Assembly (NCBI GenBank): GCA_036564245.1
Contig: DATCKU010000042.1
Coordinates: 75,226-139,225 of the forward strand
Length of the DNA stretch: 64,000 nucleotides
Source: Thermasporomyces sp036564245
GTDB lineage: Bacteria > Actinomycetota > Actinomycetes > Propionibacteriales > Actinopolymorphaceae
Direction: 5' to 3'
How positions within the stretch are numbered: the first letter of the stretch is position 1; the number at the start of each line of letters is the position of its first letter. A program made the position numbers and the translations under genes. The notes beneath the pieces are model-generated. The model was not told the DNA's origin and did not search any database. It was given only the letters and a program-made list of their open reading frames with translations. This document shows positions 17,601-25,297 of this stretch, one piece after another.

Positions 17601-18097
17601 ATGCCGCGGCCTGGGAGCAGGAGTTCGGCACGGCACGAGACGTTACGGGCCTGCCCGTCGAGCGCAACATTCTGCGGTATCTCCCGCATCCGGTCGCGAT
17701 CCGGGCATGTGAAGGGTCGACGCTCGCCGAGCTGCTCCGCGTCGCCGCCGCCGGCGTCTGCGCGGGCGCGCCGATCAACGTCTCGACGTCGGCTGAGCTG
17801 CCGTCGGACGTTCGTCGCGTCCTGCACGATCTCGGTGTCACGCTCGTGCGAGAGGACGACGCTGGTTGGCTGAAGCGGGCCGGCCAGCTGGGGTCCGGAC
17901 GCATCCGGCTTCTCGGCGGGTCGGTCACAAAGCTGTATGAAGCAATCGGCGGGCGGCCCGATATCGCCATCTACGCTCAACCGGTCACCGAGTCCGGGCG
18001 GGTCGAGTTGCTGCCCTTCCTGCAAGAGCAAGCCGTCAGCATCACCACTCACCGCTTCGGGACGATTCTTCCGCAGTTCCTTGCAATCACCACGTAA
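14639..18097 (+). CDS. putA: Bifunctional proline dehydrogenase / L-glutamate gamma-semialdehyde dehydrogenase
   Basis: This 1152-residue enzyme oxidises proline to glutamate in two steps, with FAD and then NAD+. The N-terminal PRODH barrel occupies about residues 1-480 and ends with the RDHAQP-type helix region seen as GMAPGQAEAV. The aldehyde dehydrogenase domain runs about 500-960, with PPWNFPVAIP, Glu721 in AETSGKN and the nucleophile Cys755 in GHAGQKCSAASL. A further C-terminal domain of about 190 residues resembles the distal part of large PutA proteins. There is no ribbon-helix-helix DNA-binding domain, so it is not self-regulating. GGACGAGG lies just upstream of ATG 14639. Confidence 0.93.
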   Translation: MPGSQHESDPSELAELTASSREVIATVRRWLAVSADIPVDSSARRLAEILKDPRGLPFAVSFVDGVIRPEDSRVAARNLSLLADDLPTRLPATLRSAIRLGAACGKLTPGLVIPVVRRVLRHMVGHLVVDARPEKLGKAIRRIRRHGVRLNLNLLGEAVLGSKEAARRLEGTQRLLARDDVDYVSIKVSASVAPHSPWAFDEAVDDITQALTPLYRRAAEASPLKFINLDMEEYRDLNLTLAVFTRLLDQPELANLEAGIALQAYLPDAMATMKRLQEWAKARRDRGGAPIKVRVVKGANLPMERVDSWLHNWPLATWSSKLETDVNYKRVLDYALTRERIDNVHIGVAGHNLFDIALAWHLARARGVNHGVDFEMLLGMAPGQAEAVRRDVGNLLLYVPVVHPDEFDVALAYLVRRLDEAASGENFMSAVLDLHDDAALFDREKDRFLASLQGLDRKTPEPNRRQDRRASLGSSHELAPGEFHNTADTDPAIGANVVWAREILQRARDSDLGSDLVHATTVKTSRDLDVLITRVVQNGESWRALSGRERAGYLRKAAAALERRRAELIEVMVAEAGKTFDQADPEVSEAIDFANYYATLAEELDTVDGATARPVRLTVVTPPWNFPVAIPTGMTLGALAAGSPVVVKPAPQTPRCGAVVAETLWQAGIPSDALGLVQLSESELGSQLVADPRVDRLLLTGAYDTAERFRSFRRDLPLLAETSGKNAIVVTPSADIDLAVKDVVASAFGHAGQKCSAASLVILVGSVASSRRFREQLVDAVTSLRVGPSYDPTTQMGPLIGPAEGKLLRALTELGPGESWVVAPRKLDAAGQLWSPGVKEGVQPGSEYHMIEYFGPVLGIMTAETLEQAIELQNQVPYGLTAGLHSLDPDEVQLWLGRVQAGNLYVNRGITGAIVRRQPFGGWKRSAVGPGAKAGGPNYLIGLCDWESAPATATATVPAGPARLLDAARTADLEPGALEFVERALRSDAAAWEQEFGTARDVTGLPVERNILRYLPHPVAIRACEGSTLAELLRVAAAGVCAGAPINVSTSAELPSDVRRVLHDLGVTLVREDDAGWLKRAGQLGSGRIRLLGGSVTKLYEAIGGRPDIAIYAQPVTESGRVELLPFLQEQAVSITTHRFGTILPQFLAITT

Positions 18098-18134
18098 GGG
18101 AATCCACCAAAGTCTGATTTGTTCGGCTTGAACT

Positions 18135-19316
18135 GTGCGACAGTTCGCATTAGCGTCGCGACCTGTAGGGCTCGTCGAGTTGTACCGTGTCTTTGTGGTC
18201 AAGGCGGTTCAGATATCGGCTGACCTCAAAGCACACGCGATCTGGGTCCTTCAACTTCTCGGCGTTGCCGTGGCGTATTACGCCGGCACTCAGGTCAGTG
18301 TGCTCACCATTCCGCTCGGCCTGCCTGTGACCTCACTGTGGTTTTCGGCGGGAATTGGCCTGGCATGTCTTTTCTACCTCGGGGTCCGGATATGGCCGGG
18401 CATCATGGTGGGCTCGTTCATGTCCAACATCGATGTCGTCCCGCCGTTGGAAGCTTTACTGGTCGCCACAGGAAACACGCTTGCCCCGCTTTGTGCTTAT
18501 CTCGTGCTGCGCCGTGTCGGCTTCCGCCTCGAGCTGGACCGGGTCCGAGATGCCGTCATGTTGGTCGTCCTGGGCGCCTTCGCCGGGATGATGGTGAGCG
18601 CGTGGATCGGCACCACCGCGCTGGTCGTCGCCCAGGTGTGGGCCGCCTCCGCGTTCGTCTCCGTATGGGCGGTCTGGTGGTCCAGTGACGTCCTGGGCGT
18701 GTTGGCAATCACGCCACTCCTGCTCGCGATACCCAAATATCGGCAAACGATCAAGAACTGGTCGGGCTGGCGGTGGGCGGAACTGACCGGCCTCATCGCG
18801 GTCACAACGGCCCTTGTGGTGTTGGTCAGTCGAGATCTCGGGATCCTCTTCCTGGCGTTCCCGCTCATCATCGTCGTGGCCCTGCGGTTCCAGCTGATCG
18901 GTGTCGCACCCTGCGCACTGATCGTTTCGGCGGCGGCCATCGAGATGGCGACCAACGGGGACGGCCCGTTCGGTGGGCGTTCTCTCTTGAGCAACGTCAT
19001 GCTCCTCCAGGTGTTCAACGGCACCTTCGTCCTCACGGGCTTGCTTCTCGCCGCGGTGGTCACGCAATGGCGCGAGGCACGCCAGGACGTCGAGCAGACC
19101 TGCATGCGGCTGGCTGAGGTCGTACAACGGCTGCAGGAGAGCCTGCTACCGAGCACGGACCAGTTGCTCGAGCGGGCAGTCGACGCGGCGCGTGAAAGCT
19201 CCGAGACCGAGCAGCCGGCCGACGGGATGTCGGTGCCTGACGATCCGTGGGCGCGCGGAATCGGCTACCGCATGGGCACGTTCCGCACGCGCAGGCGACG
19301 CTCAGCCGGTAGCTGA
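18135..19316 (+). CDS. MASE1-domain membrane protein without output domain
   Basis: This 393-residue protein has eight or more hydrophobic segments of the MASE1 sensor type (LPVTSLWFSAGIGLACLFYL, RIWPGIMVGSFMSN, WWSSDVLGVLAITPLLLAIP). MASE1 normally sits in front of a GGDEF, kinase or PP2C output domain. Here, after the last helix, only a short coiled segment, RLAEVVQRLQESLLPSTDQ, remains. That resembles the entry to a SpoIIE-type phosphatase (LQxSLLP), but an acidic tail and a basic end follow. It may be a truncated sensor. The start is unclear: GTG 18135 gives the longest product and GTG 18195 a shorter one, and neither has a Shine-Dalgarno. It ends 4 bases from the convergent SDR. Confidence 0.8.
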   Translation: MRQFALASRPVGLVELYRVFVVKAVQISADLKAHAIWVLQLLGVAVAYYAGTQVSVLTIPLGLPVTSLWFSAGIGLACLFYLGVRIWPGIMVGSFMSNIDVVPPLEALLVATGNTLAPLCAYLVLRRVGFRLELDRVRDAVMLVVLGAFAGMMVSAWIGTTALVVAQVWAASAFVSVWAVWWSSDVLGVLAITPLLLAIPKYRQTIKNWSGWRWAELTGLIAVTTALVVLVSRDLGILFLAFPLIIVVALRFQLIGVAPCALIVSAAAIEMATNGDGPFGGRSLLSNVMLLQVFNGTFVLTGLLLAAVVTQWREARQDVEQTCMRLAEVVQRLQESLLPSTDQLLERAVDAARESSETEQPADGMSVPDDPWARGIGYRMGTFRTRRRRSAGS

Positions 19317-19320
19317 AATC

Positions 19321-20064
19321 TCAGCGGAGGTAGGACGCGCCGTTGAGGTCGAGGATGGCACCCGTGGCGAGCTCGGCCTCGGCGGACGCGAGGTAGAGGA
19401 CCGCAGCAGCGACCTCCTCAGGCCGGCCCACCCGACCCAGAGGGCTCTGCGCCCGGATCTCGTCTCCCTGGTCACCGCTCAGCGCCTCTGCCGCCATGTC
19501 GGTCTCGACGAATCCAGGCGCGACCGTCGTCACTGCGATGCCGCGGGGTCCGAGCGCCCGGGCAAGCGACTGGCCCAGCGAGTTGAGACCGGCCTTGCTC
19601 GCTCCGTACGCGGGTTGGCGGGGCTCGCCCCGGAACGCTCCTCGTGACGAGATGTTGATGATGCGGCCGCCTGGCCGCATGTGCCGAACCGCGCACCAGC
19701 ACAGGTTCGCCGGTCCGAGAAGGTTGACGGCGAGCGTGTCCATCCAGGCCTGCTGCCATTCGTCGTACGTCACGTCGTCGATGCGGTGCTCGACGTAGAT
19801 CCCGGCGTTGTTGACCAGCACGTCGATCCGACCGAATGCCTCGACGACGGTCTGCACCATCGCCGCAATGGCGGCGGGATCGGCGAGCTCGGCCTGCACC
19901 ACGATGTGACCGTCACCGGGTAGCGACGCGCGCACCGACTCCACGAGCTCCGGTGAGCTTCGGTGGTGAAGTGCCACCCGGTCGCCTGCCTCGGCGAAGG
20001 CGCGCGCTACCGCGGCACCGATCCCCCGTGACGCTCCCGTGACGAGCACCGCACGATCCGGCAT
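19321..20064 (-). CDS. SDR family oxidoreductase (3-ketoacyl-reductase-like)
   Basis: This 247-residue classical short-chain dehydrogenase has the cofactor motif TGASRGIG at residues 8-15, LVNNAGIYVEH, the catalytic Ser in INISSRG, and YGASK for the Tyr-Lys pair. The C-terminus, GAILDLNGASYLR, is typical of FabG-like members. I chose ATG 20064 because GCAGGAGGA precedes it; an upstream ATG (20100) would add an improbable leader. It lies downstream of paaZ-paaB on the same strand, about 90 bases away, so it could be the last gene of that transcript and reduce or oxidise a ketoacyl or hydroxy intermediate. Substrate unknown. Confidence 0.88.
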   Translation of the reverse strand: MPDRAVLVTGASRGIGAAVARAFAEAGDRVALHHRSSPELVESVRASLPGDGHIVVQAELADPAAIAAMVQTVVEAFGRIDVLVNNAGIYVEHRIDDVTYDEWQQAWMDTLAVNLLGPANLCWCAVRHMRPGGRIINISSRGAFRGEPRQPAYGASKAGLNSLGQSLARALGPRGIAVTTVAPGFVETDMAAEALSGDQGDEIRAQSPLGRVGRPEEVAAAVLYLASAEAELATGAILDLNGASYLR

Positions 20065-20153
20065 GGGTTCCTCCTGCTTCTCCCGGCCAGCCCCGTGCAA
20101 GAAACCTACCTTGGCGGATCAGCAGCGCGGTGCATCGCGGAGAGCGGCCGCGG

Positions 20154-20444
20154 TCAGATGTGCGGAGTGTCCTCGGGAATCTCGTAGAACGTCGGGTGCC
20201 GGTAGACCTTGTCGGCGCTGGGGTCGAAGAACGGGTCCTTCTCGTCCGGGCTCGACGCCGTGATGTCTGCCGAACGCACGACCCAGATGCTCACGCCTTC
20301 GTTGCGTCTTGTGTAGAGGTCACGCGCGTGGTGGAGCGCCATGCGCTCATCGGCCGCGTGCAGCGAGCCCACGTGCACGTGGCTGAGCCCGCGCCGTGGA
20401 CGTACGAAGACCTCGAACAGCGGCCAGTCCGGCTCGATGCTCAT
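20154..20444 (-). CDS. paaB: PaaB-like subunit of 1,2-phenylacetyl-CoA epoxidase
   Basis: This 96-residue protein matches PaaB closely: FEVFVRPRRGLSHVHVGSLH, then AADERMALHHARDLYTRRNE and VSIWVVRSADI. In the epoxidase PaaABCE, PaaB is a small structural subunit that organises the PaaA-PaaC complex. Its ATG at 20444 overlaps the paaZ stop (ATGA), so it is translationally coupled to the downstream enzyme of the pathway. The catalytic subunits paaA, paaC and the reductase paaE are not next to it; an SDR follows instead. Either the remaining genes lie elsewhere or this PaaB serves another complex. Confidence 0.88.
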   Translation of the reverse strand: MSIEPDWPLFEVFVRPRRGLSHVHVGSLHAADERMALHHARDLYTRRNEGVSIWVVRSADITASSPDEKDPFFDPSADKVYRHPTFYEIPEDTPHI

Positions 20445-22495
20445 GCGCTGCCATCCTTGCCGGCGGGTTCCTTGGCGACGAGGGTCAAGACGTCGTAGGT
20501 CGCAACAGTCTCGTCACGCTGGTTGGTGATCTCGGTGTGCCAGCGGACCTCGCCGTAGCTCGCGTTCTCTCGTGGGGTGATCTGCTTCGCGGTCAGTGTG
20601 ACGGTGAGCACGTCGCCCGGCTTGACCGGCGTCAGGAACCGGAGGTTGTCCAGCCCGGCGTTCGCCAGCACCGGACCGGGCTCCGGGGAGACGAAGAGCC
20701 CGGCAGCCAACGACACGACGAGGTAGCCGTGCGCGACGATGCCCTGGAAGAACTCGTTAGCCGCCGCGGCCTCGGGATCGGTGTGTGCGTAGAACGTGTC
20801 GCCCGTGAACTCCGCGAAGCGGTCGATGTCCTCCTTCGTGACCACACGGGGCCCTGCGGTGACGCTGTCACCGATGCGCAACTCAGCAAGGGACTTCCGG
20901 AACGGATGGACACTCTCGTCCCGCTCACTGCCCGGCGTCCACCGGTTGGTCACCGCGGTGAGGACGTTCGGGCTCGCCTGCACGGCGGTGCGCTGCATGT
21001 GGTGCAGCACGCCACGGATCCCGCCCAGCTCCTCGCCACCGCCGGCTCGCCCCGGTCCACCATGCACGAGAACAGGCAGCGGAGCGCCGTGCCCCGTGGA
21101 CTCGGCGGCGTTGTCGCGGTTGAGCACGAGCAGCCGTCCGTGCCACGGCGCCACGCCGAGCACCACCTGTCGTGCGAAGTCGGCGTCGCCGGTCACGATC
21201 GAGCCGGCCAGACTTCCGGCCCCACGCGCGGCGAGCTCGATGACCTGCTGGGTCGACTCGTACGGAAGCAGCGTGGAGACCGGCCCGAACGCCTCGACCT
21301 CGTGGAACTCTGGCCGGTCAGCAGTGTCGGCGCGCAGCAAGATGGGCGAGAGGAACGCGCCGCGCTCGGCGTCGGCATCGATGACGTCGACACGCTGCGG
21401 GTCGCCGAACACGAACGTCGCGGTGTCGGTCAGCGCCTTGAGCGATCGACGCACCTCCTCACGCTGCTCCAAGCTGGCGAGCGCTCCCATGCGGACGTCT
21501 GGTGATGCCGGATTGCCCACGCGCACCTCAGCGAGCTTTGCAGCAACCGCGTCCGCCACCGCATCGAGCTGTCGGGTCGGCACGAATGCCCGCCGGATGG
21601 CCGTGCACTTCTGCCCGGCCTTGACCGTCATCTCGGTGACGAGCTGCGACACATAGAGGTCGAACTCCTCGGTGCCCGGAGTCGCGTCCGGCCCGAGGAT
21701 CGAGAGGTTGAGCGAGTCGGCTTCGGCGTTGAACCGCACGGCGTTTCGTACGATCGCAGGATGGGTGCGCAGCTTCTGCGCCGTCGCGGCCGAGCCGGTG
21801 AACGCCACGATGTCCTGTGCTGTCAGGTGATCCAGCAGGTCACCAGCACCTCCGGCGATCACCTGGATGGCACCCTCGGGAACGAGACCTGAGTCGACGA
21901 TCAGCTCGACGAGTCGGACGGTGAGGTACGCAGTCTGGCTGGCCGGCTTCACCAGGCTGGGCATGCCCGCGAGGAATGCGGGGGCGAACTTCTCCAACGG
22001 ACCCCAGACCGGGAAGTTGAACGCGTTGATCTGCACCGCCACACCCAGCAAGGGCGTGAGAATGTGCTGACCGACGAAGCCACCGTGCTTTCCCAGCGGC
22101 TCGACCGGCCCTTCCACGTAGACCGTGTCGTTCGGTAACTCCCGCCTTCCCTTGCTGGAGTACGAGAACAGCACGGAAATCCCGCCGTCGACGTCGTACC
22201 GCGCGTCGTAATGTGTCGCACCGGCGCGTTTGGACAGCGCATAGAGCTCTTCCCTGTGTTCGCGCAGGTACAACGCGAGCTCCTTGAGCAGGAGGGCTCG
22301 TTGGTGGAAGGTCAGCTCACGAATCGCCGGACCGCCGACGCGTCGGCCGTACTCCAACGCCTCCGCCTTGTCGATGCCAGCGGATGAGAGGCGTGCGACC
22401 TCCTCACCGGTCACCGCATCCAGCAGTGGTACGCCGGACTCCGCGGGCTCGCGCCACGCGCCCGCTACGTAGCTGCGCAACGTCCCCATGCTCAT
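20441..22495 (-). CDS. paaZ: PaaZ: oxepin-CoA hydrolase / semialdehyde dehydrogenase
   Basis: This 684-residue protein matches the length of E. coli PaaZ. It should open the oxepin-CoA ring and oxidise the resulting aldehyde in phenylacetate breakdown. The ALDH domain (residues 1-520) has Glu258 in FNAEADS and nucleophile Cys297 in KAGQKCTA. The C-terminal MaoC-like hydratase domain (about 540-680) has TGDTFYAHTD and FFQGIVAHGYLV, carrying the Asp-His pair. I chose ATG 22495 (MSMGTLRSYV) with GAAGGGG upstream. A much longer frame reads on to 23755 but only through antisense of the E1 genes. The gene lies between the E1 beta gene and paaB in one leftward operon. Confidence 0.93.
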   Translation of the reverse strand: MSMGTLRSYVAGAWREPAESGVPLLDAVTGEEVARLSSAGIDKAEALEYGRRVGGPAIRELTFHQRALLLKELALYLREHREELYALSKRAGATHYDARYDVDGGISVLFSYSSKGRRELPNDTVYVEGPVEPLGKHGGFVGQHILTPLLGVAVQINAFNFPVWGPLEKFAPAFLAGMPSLVKPASQTAYLTVRLVELIVDSGLVPEGAIQVIAGGAGDLLDHLTAQDIVAFTGSAATAQKLRTHPAIVRNAVRFNAEADSLNLSILGPDATPGTEEFDLYVSQLVTEMTVKAGQKCTAIRRAFVPTRQLDAVADAVAAKLAEVRVGNPASPDVRMGALASLEQREEVRRSLKALTDTATFVFGDPQRVDVIDADAERGAFLSPILLRADTADRPEFHEVEAFGPVSTLLPYESTQQVIELAARGAGSLAGSIVTGDADFARQVVLGVAPWHGRLLVLNRDNAAESTGHGAPLPVLVHGGPGRAGGGEELGGIRGVLHHMQRTAVQASPNVLTAVTNRWTPGSERDESVHPFRKSLAELRIGDSVTAGPRVVTKEDIDRFAEFTGDTFYAHTDPEAAAANEFFQGIVAHGYLVVSLAAGLFVSPEPGPVLANAGLDNLRFLTPVKPGDVLTVTLTAKQITPRENASYGEVRWHTEITNQRDETVATYDVLTLVAKEPAGKDGSA

Positions 22496-22545
22496 CGGAG
22501 AGCCCCTTCTTTCGCGCACGCCGCTTTCCGCACATCGTAGGTTCG

Positions 22546-23529
22546 TCAGCTGCCCCATTCGAGCTCGTCCACGACATCGAGAATGCGTTCGACCGAGGGC
22601 AGGTGGTGGTGCTCGAGTGCGGGCGGCGGATAGGGAATGTCGAATCCTGCCACCTTGCGGACCGGTGCCTCGAGGAAGTAGAAGCACTGCTCGAAGATCC
22701 GCCCGGCGATCTCCGAGGCGACCGACGCGAACCCGGAGGCCTCGGCGACGACGACCGCCCTGCCGGTCCGCCGTACCTCTGCGACCACAGTCTCGTCGTC
22801 GAAGGGCACGAGGGTCCGCACGTCGACCACGCCGATGCTTCGCCCTTCGGTTGCCGCCATCTCGGCAGCCTCCATGCACGTCGACACCGACTGGCCGTAG
22901 GAGATCAGCGTGACGTCCGTGCCGGTCCGGCGTACTTCCGCGCGACCGATCGGTGCGACCGGCTGCGTGACGTCGACGGGTTCGGAGATGAAGTAGTGCT
23001 TCTTCGGCTCGAAGAAGATCACCGGATCTGGACAGTCGATGGCTTGGCGTAGCAGGCCGTAGGCGTCCTGGTTCGTCGCGGGGGTCACGACCACGAGGCC
23101 CGCGGTGTGCGCGAAGTACGCCTCGGAGGAGTCGCTGTGGTGCTCGACGCCACCGACGCCTCCGCCGTACGGAATGCGCACGACCACCGGGAGTCGCATC
23201 CGGCCACGCGTGCGATTGGCGAGCTTCGCCAGGTGGCTCACGATCTGTTCGAACGCCGGATAGGCGAACGCGTCGAACTGCATCTCGACGACCGGACGGA
23301 ATCCGTTCATCGCCATCCCGATCGCCATGCCGACGATGCCCGCCTCGGCGAGCGGGGTGTCGAAGCAACGCTTCTCGCCGAAGCTTGCGGTCAACCCGTC
23401 GGTGACGCGGAACACGCCACCGAGCTGCCCGACGTCCTCGCCGAACACGACGACCGAGTCGTCTGCCTGCATGGCATCCCGCAACGCGGCGTTCAGCGCC
23501 TGCGCCATGGTCAGCTTGGCCGCACTCAT
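22546..23529 (-). CDS. bkdB: Branched-chain 2-oxoacid dehydrogenase E1 beta subunit
   Basis: This 327-residue transketolase-like subunit has FGEDVGQLGGVFRVTDGL, FDTPLAEAGIVGMAIGMAMN, PYGGGVGGVEHHSDSSEAY and VDVRTLVPFDDETV, all characteristic of E1 beta of the branched-chain or pyruvate complexes. It pairs with E1 alpha to decarboxylate the 2-oxoacid with thiamine diphosphate and pass the acyl group to lipoyl-E2. Its ATG (23529) overlaps the E1 alpha stop by four bases. No E2 gene follows; paaZ does instead. Actinobacterial bkd operons usually run alpha-beta-E2 beside an Lrp regulator, which fits everything here except the missing E2. Confidence 0.9.
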   Translation of the reverse strand: MSAAKLTMAQALNAALRDAMQADDSVVVFGEDVGQLGGVFRVTDGLTASFGEKRCFDTPLAEAGIVGMAIGMAMNGFRPVVEMQFDAFAYPAFEQIVSHLAKLANRTRGRMRLPVVVRIPYGGGVGGVEHHSDSSEAYFAHTAGLVVVTPATNQDAYGLLRQAIDCPDPVIFFEPKKHYFISEPVDVTQPVAPIGRAEVRRTGTDVTLISYGQSVSTCMEAAEMAATEGRSIGVVDVRTLVPFDDETVVAEVRRTGRAVVVAEASGFASVASEIAGRIFEQCFYFLEAPVRKVAGFDIPYPPPALEHHHLPSVERILDVVDELEWGS

Positions 23530-24686
23530 CGCGCGACCTCCGCAGGATGCTCGCTGGCCTGCCGGTCAGCCTCCAGCTCGGCTTGCAGAAGCGCCTCCTG
23601 CGCCGCCAGCTGCGGACTGGCAATGTCGTACACGTGGGCGAAAAGCTCGGATGGCGCAAGCGTCGGAGCGGTCCGGATCCCCTCGCGGAGGCGTTCGGCC
23701 ATCTCGTCCGCGGCAGCCGCGAACTCCTGCTCCAGCTTCTCGTCGAGGAAACCACCGTTGCGCAAGTAGGTTCGGATCCGAATCAGCGGGTCACGTGCCG
23801 CCCACTCGCGTACCTCGGATTCGTCGCGGTACCGCGTCGCGTCGTCGGCATTGGTGTGCGGCTCCACGCGGTAGGTGTCGGCTTCGACCAGAGTGGGACC
23901 CCCGCCTTCCGCCGCTCGGGTCACGGCGGCCCGCAGGACGGCGGTGAGCGCGGCGACGTCGTTGCCGTCGACGAGCTCGGCAGGCACCCCGTAGCCGATT
24001 CCCTTGATCGCCAAGGACTTCGCAGCCGTCTGCCGGACCAGTGGCACCGAGATGGCGTATTTGTTGTTCTGGACCAGAAAGACGACAGGTGCGGCGAACA
24101 CCGCTGCGAAGTTCAGTGCCTCGTGAAAGTCCCCCTCGCTCGTCGCCCCGTCACCGCAGAGTGCCATGGCGACCGAGTCCTCGCCCTTGAGCACCGCTGC
24201 GTACGCCACCCCGACCGCATGGGGAAGCTGCGTCGCGAGCGGTGTGCACTGCGGTGCGACACGGTGGGCGAGCGGGTCGTAGCCGCAATGCCACCGCCCT
24301 TGCAACAACGCGAGCGCCTCGACCGGATCGACGCCTCGCTCGATGACCGCGGCGACATCGCGGTAGGTCGGGAACAACCAGTCGCTGGGTCGTAGCACGG
24401 CCGCGGCAGCGACCTGACACGCCTCCTGGCCCGCCGAGGAGGGATAGACCGCGAGCTGCCCCTGTCGTACCAGCGCGCTTGCCTGCTCGTTGACCCGCCG
24501 CGCGATCAGCATCGAGCGATACCGCGCCAGCAGCTCGTCCGGATCCGGTAGGTCGTACCGGTTGTCGGCTCGCGGCGTGCCATCGGGCTCGATCAGCCGG
24601 ACCAGCCGGATCTGCGTCTCAGGCTCCTGGTCCCGCCGGTCGTTTCGGCGTTCGTGCCCGCTCTGTTCGCCCGCTGATGTGGGCAT
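23526..24686 (-). CDS. bkdA: Branched-chain 2-oxoacid dehydrogenase E1 alpha subunit
   Basis: This 386-residue thiamine-diphosphate subunit carries the GDG-NN motif as CGDGATSEGDFHEALN and VFLVQNNKYAISVP. Also visible are YPSSAGQEACQVA and YRVEPHTNADDATRY, which hold the phosphorylation-loop equivalent. The length and the HTNADD element favour branched-chain rather than pyruvate substrates, though this is not decisive. I chose ATG 24686 because CCGAGGAGGCGCG precedes it; an upstream in-frame ATG at 24776 lies inside the regulatory region. The gene is divergent from an Lrp/AsnC gene across 134 bases with a palindromic site. Confidence 0.9.
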   Translation of the reverse strand: MPTSAGEQSGHERRNDRRDQEPETQIRLVRLIEPDGTPRADNRYDLPDPDELLARYRSMLIARRVNEQASALVRQGQLAVYPSSAGQEACQVAAAAVLRPSDWLFPTYRDVAAVIERGVDPVEALALLQGRWHCGYDPLAHRVAPQCTPLATQLPHAVGVAYAAVLKGEDSVAMALCGDGATSEGDFHEALNFAAVFAAPVVFLVQNNKYAISVPLVRQTAAKSLAIKGIGYGVPAELVDGNDVAALTAVLRAAVTRAAEGGGPTLVEADTYRVEPHTNADDATRYRDESEVREWAARDPLIRIRTYLRNGGFLDEKLEQEFAAAADEMAERLREGIRTAPTLAPSELFAHVYDIASPQLAAQEALLQAELEADRQASEHPAEVAR

Positions 24687-24765
24687 CGCGCCTCCTCGGA
24701 TTGGGTCGTCAACCGAGTGAGACAGAACACGACAAGTATCTGGACAGGAGCCGACTGGTTCGCAG

Positions 24766-24782
24766 CAATTCTGCACGAATTG
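24766..24782. promoter_or_regulatory. Palindromic operator candidate between bkdA and the Lrp gene
   Basis: CAATTC-TGCAC-GAATTG is a perfect 6+6 inverted repeat with a 5-base centre. A further half-site, AAATTGG, follows at 24788-24794. AT-rich halves spaced like this suit an Lrp/AsnC-type dimer. TAGGGT (24802-24807) is a possible -10 for the regulator gene. Confidence 0.6.
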
Positions 24783-24820
24783 GAGACAAATTGGCGTGAT
24801 CTAGGGTTAAGGTCAGCAAT

Positions 24821-25297
24821 ATGTCTTCCGCCGAGGCCCCCGTTGCCGATCAGCGTGGACGAATTGACCTCGACCAGCTCGACCGCCAGATCCTGCGCGA
24901 GCTCGCCCAGGACGGACGGCTGTCGGTCAATGCCCTCGCCGTACGCCTCAACGTCTCCCGTGCCAACGCCTACAACCGCCTGCAGCGGCTGAAGAAGGCC
25001 GGCGTCATCACCAGGTTCACGGCAGTCGTCGACCCGGTGCGCGCCGGCCTTTCAACGTCTGCGTACGTCATGCTCACGGTCCGACAGCCGTCCTGGCGCG
25101 ACCTGAAGCGTCACCTGCGCAAGATTCCGGAAGTGCAGCACATGGCTCTGGTCGGCGGGGAGTTCGACGTCATCCTGCTGGTGCGTACGACGGACAACGA
25201 GCATCTGCGCCGAGTCGTCCTCGACCGCCTGCAGGAGGTTCCCGGCGTCCTCAGCACGCGCACGTTCCTCATCTTCGAAGACAGCGACAATCACTGA
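24821..25297 (+). CDS. Lrp/AsnC family transcriptional regulator (BkdR-like)
   Basis: This 158-residue protein has an N-terminal helix-turn-helix (LDRQILRELAQDGRLSVNAL, then VSRANAYNRLQRL) and a C-terminal RAM ligand domain (about 80-150). Lrp-type regulators respond to amino acids and commonly control branched-chain amino-acid breakdown. It is divergent from the branched-chain E1 genes and is probably their regulator, acting at the CAATTC/GAATTG palindrome between them. The final bases overlap the convergent next gene by 7. ATG 24821 has only a weak AAGG upstream. Confidence 0.9.
   Translation: MSSAEAPVADQRGRIDLDQLDRQILRELAQDGRLSVNALAVRLNVSRANAYNRLQRLKKAGVITRFTAVVDPVRAGLSTSAYVMLTVRQPSWRDLKRHLRKIPEVQHMALVGGEFDVILLVRTTDNEHLRRVVLDRLQEVPGVLSTRTFLIFEDSDNH

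Noticed and set aside
16985..18202. Minus-strand frame of 405 codons opposite putA
   Set aside because: It is antisense to the conserved C-terminal part of the bifunctional enzyme and has the Arg/Leu-rich composition of a shadow frame.
20441..23755. Minus-strand frame of 1104 codons extending paaZ upstream
   Set aside because: Beyond 22495 it reads antisense-like Arg/Pro-rich text through the E1 beta gene, which has its own clear frame. PaaZ is complete from ATG 22495.
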